From positions 1-43,402 of the forward strand of contig JAJCZP010000227.1 of the NCBI GenBank assembly GCA_029262315.1: a DNA stretch of 43,402 bases, written 5' to 3'. Below, one piece after another: positions 14,034 through 21,156 of this stretch (the first letter of the stretch is position 1; every line of letters begins with the position of its first letter). This stretch comes from Deltaproteobacteria bacterium. GTDB taxonomy: Bacteria; Desulfobacterota; Binatia; UTPRO1. A model generated the notes under the pieces. The model worked only from the letters and a program-made list of their open reading frames with translations, was not told the DNA's origin and searched no databases. Made by a program: the position numbers and the translations under genes.

Positions 14034-14253
14034 GCCTCTGCCCAAGGAGTTTCGCCCGCACGGTCTCCCAGGGAATGCCTTCGACGCCGGAATCGAGTTC
14101 CGCGAGGCGACGCTGGATCTCCGAGGCCCATGCCTCGTCAACGCCCTCATCGCGCTCGCTTTCGAGACTCTCGATGAGAAGACCGGCCAAATCGGCGCGG
14201 TCCTCCTCAGGCAACGCCCATGCTTCCTTGAACAAGCCGCGCACCGTGCTCAC
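14023..14253 (-). CDS. Antitoxin of ParE-type module
   Basis: A 76-residue protein from a GTG start. It matches the 'putative addiction module component' family: ALPEEDRADLAGLLIESLES at residues 13-32, then VDEAWASEIQRRLAELDSG and GIPWETVRAKLLGQ. These proteins are encoded just before ParE-like toxins and neutralise them by wrapping around them. The frame is intact although the toxin downstream is broken, which suggests the toxin was lost first. Confidence 0.85.
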   Translation of the reverse strand: MSTVRGLFKEAWALPEEDRADLAGLLIESLESERDEGVDEAWASEIQRRLAELDSGVEGIPWETVRAKLLGQRRES

Positions 14254-14301
14254 GCCGAAAAGTCTACCACAGCCGTCGCAAGCTGAGAACGGATACGAGA
14301 A

Positions 14302-14316
14302 GCCCCGGCTCCGGGC
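14302..14316 (-). terminator. Possible terminator of the GH65 operon
   Basis: On the minus strand, just after the GH65 stop, GCCCGG-AG-CCGGGGC forms a short hairpin followed by TTCT. It is weak, but its position at the operon end fits. Confidence 0.35.
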
Positions 14317-14322
14317 GAAACG

Positions 14323-16572
14323 CTAGCCCGGGCGGACGTTTACCGCGCCGCTTCGCATCGTCTCTCCGCGCCACAGCAGCGGGATGCTCACGCGACCCCA
14401 GGCCTCGGGTAGGTGAGGCTCGAAGGTGAGGCGATCCGCGCTTGCGGTGGCCCCACCGAAGCCGAAGACGAGGGCCTGCCACATGCCGCCGAGCGCCGCG
14501 ATGTGCACGCCGCCGGCGGCGGTCACCCCGCGTGTGAAGTCGAGATCGATGCGCGCGGCCTTGGCGAAGTAGCGCTGCGCATCCTCCAGATCGCCGAGTC
14601 GTGCTGCCATCAGCGCATGGATGCTCGCGCTCAACGAGCTGTCGTGCGACGTCCGTGGTTCGTAGCAGTGATAATTGGCCTCGTGGACGTTCCGCGGATG
14701 GGTGCCGGGGAGCAGCGCGAGCATCATCACGACATCGGCCTGCTTGAGAATCTGCGTCTCTGTCAACGGCCGCCACCCCAGCACGACGTCCATCGTTTGC
14801 GTCCGTGGCTCGTAGCTGTCGAGGTCGGCCGGTCGCAGGTCGAAGTATCCGTGGTGCTGCTCGATCACGCCGGTGTCGTGATCGAGGTTGTCCACCAATG
14901 CCGCGGCGACCTCCACCCACGCCGCCGGCTCGTCGACTGAAAGATCGAGCGCGGCGCTGAGCGACTGCCATCGGGACTCGTCCTGCGCTTGTAGCCACGT
15001 GGCCGTCTCGGTTGCGCGTTGCAGCGCAAAGCGGGCCATTGCATTCGTGTAGGCGTTGTCGTCGACGGCCTCGTGGTACTCGTCGGGCCCGATCACCGTG
15101 CGGATGTGATAGCGGCCGTCCGCGTCGCGTTCCGACCGACTCGCCCAGAACCGTGCGATCTCGAAGAGCATCTCGGCGCCGGCCGCCTTGATGAAGTCGT
15201 GGTCGTGTGTCGCCGTCCAGTACTGAGAGATCGCGTAGGCGATGTCGGCGGAGATGTGGTGTTCCTGCACGCCGGTCAGGATCTCGATCCGCTCCTCCGC
15301 GGCGTTGATCACGAACGACGGTGTGACGTCGACACCGGAGTCCGTCGATTCCCACGCGTAGAGCGCGCCGCGATATCCCTGCTCACGCGCCTTGGCGCGG
15401 GCCGCCGGCAGCGTATGGTAGCGATACATCAGCAGCGCCCTCGCCGTCGGCGGGTGGCTGTAGACGAAGAAGGGGAAGACGAAGATCTCGGTGTCCCAGA
15501 ACACGTGTCCCTTGTACCGCTCGCCGGTCAGCGATCGTGCGCCCGGCGATGCGTGTTCGTCGTCGGGGTTGGCGCACCCGATGAGATGATAGAGCGCGAA
15601 CCGCGTCTGCCGCTGCATCTCGTCGTCGTCCGCTATCTCGATGTCGGCCGCCTGCCAGCGCGCTGCCCAGGCGTCGGCGTGCGCCGCATGCAGCGTTGCG
15701 ATGCCCGCCGCTACCGCGGCATCGAGTCCGGCCAGGGCGCGTGCCGCCGGCTGCGAGTCGTCGCGGGACGTGTAGGTCACACAGAGCTTCCGCAGCGTGT
15801 GCGATCGGCCTGGCTCGACGCGGACGGTCCAGGCGTGCCGCAGGGTCGGACCGTCCGCTTCCGCGAGTCCTGTGACCTCGCGGCCATCGCTATTGATGAG
15901 TTCGGCCGCGCTGGCGATCGCCAGCGACACCTTGCCCTCCGTCGTGCGTGCCGACAGGAGCAGTCTGCCTGACTCCTGGCGCGCGGCGGTATCGACCAGA
16001 TGGCGGACGCCGCCTTCGTTGGTGACGTCGCCATCGACCCGCGTCTCGATTGTGAGGTCCCCGCGCCAATCCTCGGGCACGATCTCGACGACGTGGGCCA
16101 GGACGTGGCGGTCGTCGAGCGACACGAAACGCAGCGATCGCAGCCGTGTCGTCCGCCCGGCGCTCCGCAGACGCCATTCGCGTACGAGCACGCCGCGGTG
16201 CATGTCGAGTGTGCGCCGCTGCTCGAGCAGCTCGCAGTGATCCAGGTCGAGCGTGGTCCCGTCGACGCGGAGCCGCAGCTGCGACCACTCGGGCGCCTTG
16301 ACGAGCTCCGGTGTGGGCGCCGCGATGACCTGATGCTCGGGCGTCGCGGCCGACTGCGCGACGAGCTCGTGGACCGCATCGAAGACGCCATTCAGAAAGG
16401 TGGCCGGATTCGAGGCCGCGCTTCCCTCCTCGACGGCCGCCCGGACACCGCAGTAGCCGTTGACCAGGGCGCACACTGCCTCGACGCCGGCCTCTTTGTC
16501 GGGATGCCACCCGTCGATCTCGATCAGCCAGCGCGGGTCGCTGTCGACATCGAAGAGCGCGCGATCCGTCAC
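14323..16572 (-). CDS. Glycoside hydrolase family 65 (trehalose/maltose/kojibiose phosphorylase type)
   Basis: A 749-residue protein of normal family length. It has an N-terminal beta-sandwich (about 1-270), a helical linker, the (alpha/alpha)6 catalytic barrel (GYRGALYAWESTDSG, VIGPDEYHEAVDDNAYTN with the general acid Glu near residue 495) and a short beta C-terminal domain. The phosphate-binding HDSSLSASIHA motif is present, which favours phosphorolysis over hydrolysis. The product would be beta-glucose-1-phosphate, the substrate of the beta-phosphoglucomutase-like protein encoded just upstream; the two genes overlap by 4 bp. Trehalose is the most common substrate in this arrangement, but maltose or kojibiose are possible. 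It acts in the cytoplasm in storage-sugar recycling. Confidence 0.88.
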   Translation of the reverse strand: MTDRALFDVDSDPRWLIEIDGWHPDKEAGVEAVCALVNGYCGVRAAVEEGSAASNPATFLNGVFDAVHELVAQSAATPEHQVIAAPTPELVKAPEWSQLRLRVDGTTLDLDHCELLEQRRTLDMHRGVLVREWRLRSAGRTTRLRSLRFVSLDDRHVLAHVVEIVPEDWRGDLTIETRVDGDVTNEGGVRHLVDTAARQESGRLLLSARTTEGKVSLAIASAAELINSDGREVTGLAEADGPTLRHAWTVRVEPGRSHTLRKLCVTYTSRDDSQPAARALAGLDAAVAAGIATLHAAHADAWAARWQAADIEIADDDEMQRQTRFALYHLIGCANPDDEHASPGARSLTGERYKGHVFWDTEIFVFPFFVYSHPPTARALLMYRYHTLPAARAKAREQGYRGALYAWESTDSGVDVTPSFVINAAEERIEILTGVQEHHISADIAYAISQYWTATHDHDFIKAAGAEMLFEIARFWASRSERDADGRYHIRTVIGPDEYHEAVDDNAYTNAMARFALQRATETATWLQAQDESRWQSLSAALDLSVDEPAAWVEVAAALVDNLDHDTGVIEQHHGYFDLRPADLDSYEPRTQTMDVVLGWRPLTETQILKQADVVMMLALLPGTHPRNVHEANYHCYEPRTSHDSSLSASIHALMAARLGDLEDAQRYFAKAARIDLDFTRGVTAAGGVHIAALGGMWQALVFGFGGATASADRLTFEPHLPEAWGRVSIPLLWRGETMRSGAVNVRPG

Positions 16573-17348
16573 GCCCCGCGCTCGAGTCGGCCTGCCCGCA
16601 GCGCCTCCAGCGAGACGTCGTCGAGCGACGTTACGACCAGATCGGCCCCGGCATCATCCAAACGATCCGCGTCGTCGTGTCGAGCGATTCCAAGTGCCGT
16701 CATCTTCCCGGCCTTGGCGGCCTCGATCCCGGACATCGCGTCCTCGACGACCAGGCAGCCCTCGGGAGAGCATCCCAACTCGCGGGCCGCCGTCTCGAAG
16801 ATCTCGGGATGGGGTTTGCCCTGCGCGAAGTCGCGGCCGGAGACGTCGGCATCGAAGAGGTCGAGGAGGCTCATGCCCTCCGACACGAAATCGTAGCGCT
16901 TGCCTTGAGCGGCGGCGAAGGTGTCGAGCCGGATCTGCTTCAGGAACAGTCCAGCGTTCTTCGATGATGATGCGGCCGCGACCCGGATGCCCATGTCACG
17001 GACGGCGAGAATGAACCGCAGCGCATCGTCGAACCCCTCGAATTCGCCCTGCTCGATCAACGCGATGATGCGGTGTTGCTTGAGCTCGGCGTAGCGATGC
17101 ACGCGCTGTGCGGCGTCGGGAACGCCGAGGTGAACCAGGGCGGATTCCGCTCCGGCGAGTCGCGGTTTGCCGCTGACGTGCTCGAGGTAGACCTCGTGGG
17201 TGAATCGCGAAGGGTGGTAGCCCGCCTGCTGTCGGATGTCCTGCCACTCGGTATCGAAGAGCTGGTTGAACGTCTCGATCCAGGCCCGTTCGTGTGGCGA
17301 CTCGACGAGGACACCGTCCACGTCGAAGATTGCACCTGCAAAGCTCAT
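16569..17348 (-). CDS. pgmB: HAD-family hydrolase, beta-phosphoglucomutase type
   Basis: A 259-residue HAD protein. Motif I is FDVDGVLVES (nucleophile Asp 9, acid/base Asp 11), motif II is AAASSS, motif III is the Lys in QGKPHPEIF, and motif IV is VVEDAMSGIEAA. The cap domain (about 17-90) is the helical C1 type. Overlap with the GH65 gene (ATGA) strongly supports beta-phosphoglucomutase: conversion of beta-glucose-1-phosphate to glucose-6-phosphate. Its length is about 35 residues more than short single-domain PGMs, with a longer cap. Confidence 0.83.
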   Translation of the reverse strand: MSFAGAIFDVDGVLVESPHERAWIETFNQLFDTEWQDIRQQAGYHPSRFTHEVYLEHVSGKPRLAGAESALVHLGVPDAAQRVHRYAELKQHRIIALIEQGEFEGFDDALRFILAVRDMGIRVAAASSSKNAGLFLKQIRLDTFAAAQGKRYDFVSEGMSLLDLFDADVSGRDFAQGKPHPEIFETAARELGCSPEGCLVVEDAMSGIEAAKAGKMTALGIARHDDADRLDDAGADLVVTSLDDVSLEALRAGRLERGA

Positions 17349-17387
17349 GCTCGTTCCGTCCCCGAGTAGTCCGTGGGTGGAGGGGTC

Positions 17388-18449
17388 CTACAACCGCACC
17401 CAATCCTTGAGTTCCGGGTGTTCGAAGATCATCTTGTCCTGGATCGGCAGCGGCTGTCCGACGCCGGCGGCGACGGCGCGCTCGTACATCGCATGGGCGA
17501 TGCCGATGTCGGTGAAGGCCAGGCCGACGGCATTGAAGTAGATGCGCTCGTCGTCGCGTTCCCGCCCGGGCTTCTCCCCGCTCAGGATGTCGATCAGGTT
17601 GCCGTGGATGTCGTCGTCGGTCAGTGCGCCGTCCTTGTACATTCGGCTGAGCGTCTGGGTGCGGTGCTTCACGGTGTCCCAGTCGTCACAGACCAGCTTG
17701 TCGCACTGCGCGGCGACGGCGTACTCGTCCTCCCAGCCGCCGACATGGCTATAGAAGGCCCCGGGCTTCATCCATTCGGCTTTCAACAATGGCGCCTGCG
17801 CACTGGTGGCCGTGACGATGATGTCGGCGCCATCGGTGGCGCGCTCGAGACTGGTGCCGGCGCCCTTCACGTCCATGTCCGGAAAGATCGGCGTCATCTC
17901 GTCGACGAACTGGGCCTCTTCTTCCTCGGTTTTTGCGCCGACGCGGCACTCTCTGAGTGACGGCAGGACCGTTTTCATCGCGATGAGGTGCATCTTGGCT
18001 TGCTCGCCGGCTCCGATGAAACCGATCGACTCCGAGTCTTTGCGTGCCAGGTGTCTCGCGGCCAGACCGCCCATTGCGCCGACCCGCATGTTCGAACAGA
18101 GCGTTCCTTCCATGAAGGCGATGGGAAAGCCGTTGACGATCTCCGAAAGAATGATGACTGCCGAGAGATTCTGGAGGCCGTAGGCGACCGGGTTCGGCGG
18201 GAAGACCGAGACCCACTTCACGCCGCACACCTTCTTCGAGCGGAAGGTCGCCGGTAGGCAGTTGATTCGTTCCTGGGTTTCGTCGTTGAAAATCTGGACG
18301 ATCTTTTCCGGGAACAATACGTCGCCGGACGCGTAGAGTTTCATCGCCTCCTCGGCCGCGTCCATCGCCATGGCGATATCGAGGCAGCCGGCGGAGAGGA
18401 GGTCTTCCTGCGAGAAGTGCCGAGCCTGGATGGCGTGATTGCCGGGCAT
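17388..18449 (-). CDS. Ornithine cyclodeaminase / mu-crystallin family protein
   Basis: A 353-residue protein from ATG 18449; an upstream GTG at 18467 is less likely. It has the family's N-terminal substrate domain (MKLYASGDVLFPEKIVQIFN, GVKWVSVFPPNP) and a Rossmann NAD(P)-binding domain (ESIGFIGAGEQAKMHLIAM, DIIVTATSAQAP). The pattern FYSHVGGWEDEY ... CDDWDTVKHRTQTLSRMYKD resembles the subgroup often annotated tyramine oxidase subunit B, rather than true ornithine cyclodeaminase. The substrate is unknown. It lies 39 bp upstream of the PGM-like gene on the same strand, so it probably heads the operon, though a metabolic link to GH65 is not obvious. Confidence 0.78.
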   Translation of the reverse strand: MPGNHAIQARHFSQEDLLSAGCLDIAMAMDAAEEAMKLYASGDVLFPEKIVQIFNDETQERINCLPATFRSKKVCGVKWVSVFPPNPVAYGLQNLSAVIILSEIVNGFPIAFMEGTLCSNMRVGAMGGLAARHLARKDSESIGFIGAGEQAKMHLIAMKTVLPSLRECRVGAKTEEEEAQFVDEMTPIFPDMDVKGAGTSLERATDGADIIVTATSAQAPLLKAEWMKPGAFYSHVGGWEDEYAVAAQCDKLVCDDWDTVKHRTQTLSRMYKDGALTDDDIHGNLIDILSGEKPGRERDDERIYFNAVGLAFTDIGIAHAMYERAVAAGVGQPLPIQDKMIFEHPELKDWVRL

Positions 18450-18624
18450 GGTGCGCTTTCTTACCACAGATTCGAGCGCGGAAAAGCATCGAGCTCACGC
18501 TGCACGGATCATCGGCGGTCCTTCTCCTCGGAAGTTGTCAGCGCATATGAGGAGGTCGTCGCTGGTCGGTTTTCCCGCTAGAATCGGGTGTGGTACACGG
18601 AGTCGCCGTCACAAGGAGGTACCC

Positions 18625-19569
18625 ATGGCGAATTCAGGCCCCACCCGGATCGACAATCCGTCAGAGGTAGCAAGCCTGGTTGACGCCAGCCCGGTCGGCG
18701 ACAGTCCGGACGAGGGTGTCGCGAACAGCCTGAGCGCGGAAGATCTCGTACGGCTCAATAGCAATCGTGGCATGCTCACGCTGCTGCGTCAGCGGGGCAT
18801 CTCCGCCAAGCGAGCGCTGACCACGCTGCGCTACGAGGCCGAGTTGGAGAAGCTCCAGGTCGAGCTCGTGCGCCTCCAGCGAACGGTGCAGACCAGCGGT
18901 CGCCGCATCGCCATCATCTTCGAGGGCAGGGATGCTGCCGGCAAGGGCGGCACCATCCGACGCTTCATCGAGCACTTGAACCCACGCACGGCACGGACGA
19001 TCGCGTTGTCCAAGCCCACCGAGGTGGAGCAGGGGCAGTGGTACTTCCAACGCTATGTGAATGCTCTGCCCAACCCGGGCGAGATCTGTTTCTTCGACCG
19101 CTCGTGGTACAACCGGGCCGTCGTCGAGCCGGTAATGGGGTTCTGTACTCCGGAGCAGTACGACCGCTTCCTCCAGCAGGTTCCCGAGTTCGAGCACATG
19201 CTCTACGAGGACGGCGTCGAGATCATCAAGTTCTGGTTCTCCATCTCCAAGGAAGAGCAGGAGCGCCGGTTCCAGTCGCGCAGACTGAACCCACTGAAGC
19301 AGTGGAAGATCAGCCCGGTTGACGACAAGGCCCAGGAGCACTGGGACCTCTACACGACGTATAAAGAAGAGATGTTCAGCCGCACCCACACCACCTTCAG
19401 CCCGTGGATCATCGTGAAGGCCAACAACAAGAAGCGAGCCCGGTTGGACAGCATGCGGTACGTGCTGAGTCGGCTTCCCTACACCGACAAGGACGACGCC
19501 GGCACGCCTCTGCATCCCGATCCGGCCATCGTCCGGCGCTTTCACCGTTCGAACAAGCAGATCGACTAG
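18625..19569 (+). CDS. ppk2: Polyphosphate kinase 2 (class I type)
   Basis: A 314-residue protein. I chose ATG 18625 because AAGGAGGT stands 6-7 bases before it; the longer open frame upstream is non-coding. Walker A is IIFEGRDAAGKGGTIRR, Walker B is EICFFDRSWYNRAVVEPV, and the lid segment is RRLNPLKQWKISPVDDKAQE. PPK2 uses polyphosphate to phosphorylate nucleoside diphosphates or monophosphates; one complete domain of this length fits class I (ADP/GDP to ATP/GTP). The first 70 residues carry an acidic, Ser-rich extension. It diverges from the ornithine-cyclodeaminase-like gene and may balance energy with the sugar phosphorylase system. Confidence 0.92.
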   Translation: MANSGPTRIDNPSEVASLVDASPVGDSPDEGVANSLSAEDLVRLNSNRGMLTLLRQRGISAKRALTTLRYEAELEKLQVELVRLQRTVQTSGRRIAIIFEGRDAAGKGGTIRRFIEHLNPRTARTIALSKPTEVEQGQWYFQRYVNALPNPGEICFFDRSWYNRAVVEPVMGFCTPEQYDRFLQQVPEFEHMLYEDGVEIIKFWFSISKEEQERRFQSRRLNPLKQWKISPVDDKAQEHWDLYTTYKEEMFSRTHTTFSPWIIVKANNKKRARLDSMRYVLSRLPYTDKDDAGTPLHPDPAIVRRFHRSNKQID

Positions 19570-19597
19570 CCGCGCCCTGCGTCAAAGGTCCCGATCC

Positions 19598-20560
19598 TCA
19601 TTGCGAAGGGGGCTGCGCGGGGCGGAAGTAGGAATTGATCTTGTCGACCTTCCGGTACTTCTCGATCAGTTCGTACCCGTGAGCGAGGAAGTATTCCATG
19701 ACGGCGTCGCCGCTCGAGGCTTCGACGCAGCAGAGGTCTGGCTTGTAGCGTTGAATGTCGAACCCTTGCAGGGCGGCGGGCTCAGCGCCTTCGATATCCA
19801 TCGACAGAAAGTCGACTTTCTCGACCCCGTGTTCTTCGAGGATGGTGTCGAGTGTCGTTGTCGTGCGCTGAATCTGCTTCTTCTCGCCGCCGAAGTCTCG
19901 AACCATCTCCTCATCGAGTGAGTTGACGGCTTTGCCCACGTGGAACGTGACGGTCTCTCCGTCCTTGTCGGCCACGACGCGCGCGAGGAACTTCGCATTG
20001 GGCCTGTGCTCCTTCCAAGCCGGTGCGTACTTGGCCATCGCGTCGATGCCGATGCCGGTCCATCCGAGATCTCTTTCCAGGAAGTACGTCGTGCTGTTGA
20101 CTCGGGGGCGGAAGCAACCGACGTCGACAAAGAAGCCGTCCTTCTTGTCCTGAAAATAGTCTCGGATGACGAGTTCTTCGAAGCCTTGAGACCAGCGTGG
20201 TTCCTGATCCGCGAACCGAGCGGATAGTGCGGTGCGCCAATCGATATCGGGGCGCGCGAATGGCGGGTTCCAATTGAAGAGGCCGGCGCGATTGCCGTAG
20301 GCGGCCCGCTGCGCGGGTGTGAGGCGATCGGCGGCGTGAGGCGCGGACGCCGCCAGCGTTTCTGTGACGCGCTTCTCGTCCTCGGTAAGAGGGCGCGACG
20401 CGGACGCGATCTCCGTGCCGGACGTTGACCTCGATTCTTGGCAGGCCGTGAGAGGGAGTAGTACGGCGGTGATCGCCGCGGCGATCGCGCGGACGGAGAC
20501 GCGACCTGCCCCCGGAGGAACTGGATCTCGTCTCGCGTATGACCGGGGATCTGCTGCCAT
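19598..20560 (-). CDS. FkbM-family methyltransferase with lipoprotein signal
   Basis: From ATG 20560 this is 320 residues. The N-terminus has a basic start and a hydrophobic run ending at a lipobox, RAIAAAITAVLLPLTAC. A 110-residue Ala-rich spacer follows. The C-terminal part is the FkbM SAM-dependent domain: GFFVDVGCFRPRVNSTTYF (SAM loop), GIGIDAMAKY, VDFLSMDIEGAEPAALQGFD and KPDLCCVE. FkbM enzymes O-methylate sugars and natural products in the cytoplasm. Export of a SAM enzyme would be odd, so either the signal is only a membrane anchor or the domain has another role outside. It starts 7 bp after a lipoprotein gene and converges with ppk2. Confidence 0.8.
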   Translation of the reverse strand: MAADPRSYARRDPVPPGAGRVSVRAIAAAITAVLLPLTACQESRSTSGTEIASASRPLTEDEKRVTETLAASAPHAADRLTPAQRAAYGNRAGLFNWNPPFARPDIDWRTALSARFADQEPRWSQGFEELVIRDYFQDKKDGFFVDVGCFRPRVNSTTYFLERDLGWTGIGIDAMAKYAPAWKEHRPNAKFLARVVADKDGETVTFHVGKAVNSLDEEMVRDFGGEKKQIQRTTTTLDTILEEHGVEKVDFLSMDIEGAEPAALQGFDIQRYKPDLCCVEASSGDAVMEYFLAHGYELIEKYRKVDKINSYFRPAQPPSQ

Positions 20561-20567
20561 GACTTGG

Positions 20568-21014
20568 CTACGGTGCGGACACGGCTTCCGACCCCGGTGC
20601 TGCCGACTCCACGCGGGAGTCGAGCCGGTAGACGAAGCGACTCTTGGGGAACCCTTCGAGCGTTCCGGGCTCGCCAGCGAGCACGGCCGTTGCGGGGTAG
20701 ACCTTGCAGCCGAGGCGCACCCGCACACGGGGGTCGGCACGTATGTGATCCAGCCAGATGCGGCCTTCGGCTGGGTCGACATAGAGCTTGCCGTCCCGGA
20801 CGACGTAGTTCAGCTCGACCGAGTAGGGATCGTCGGGCCGGGTTTCCAGGTCGAGAAACCAGCTGTCCGCGAAGCTCCAGTCCTCGACGGGCTCACGGAC
20901 GATTTCCCCTTTGAGTCTTCCGCCGGGAAGCCCGAGCAGGGGGCTGCTGCAGCCGCTGACGCTTGCGATGATGAGGGCCGTTGCGAGCCCGAGCGCTACG
21001 CCGTGGATCCGCAT
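20568..21014 (-). CDS. Lipoprotein, PNPOx-like split-barrel type
   Basis: From ATG 21014 this gives 148 residues. The signal ALGLATALIIASVSGC ends in Cys 22. The mature part (LDLETRPDDPYSVELNYVVR, DGKLYVDPAEGRIWLDHIRA, DPRVRVRLGCKVYPATAVLA) follows the strand order of pyridoxamine-phosphate-oxidase-like flavin-binding split barrels. A lipid-anchored version is unusual but known in environmental genomes. Its stop is 7 bp before the FkbM lipoprotein start, so the two form an operon of exported proteins. Flavin binding is inferred, not evident from a single motif. Confidence 0.6.
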   Translation of the reverse strand: MRIHGVALGLATALIIASVSGCSSPLLGLPGGRLKGEIVREPVEDWSFADSWFLDLETRPDDPYSVELNYVVRDGKLYVDPAEGRIWLDHIRADPRVRVRLGCKVYPATAVLAGEPGTLEGFPKSRFVYRLDSRVESAAPGSEAVSAP

Positions 21015-21156
21015 GTTTTCGCCTCCATTGTCACGGCCGTCGCGCGATCGTGATGGCCCAACGTTCCAGCAATCGGGGGCCATCGCAACGGGTGGGCTCT
21101 CGGGGGCCATCCACGGTTGACCCGGTGACGCGGTTCCGGGTTACACTCCGCAGGCA

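Noticed and set aside
14264-15355. 363-codon open frame on the minus strand
   Set aside because: It lies inside the GH65 gene in another frame and is Arg-rich low-quality text; the GH65 frame has clear catalytic motifs.
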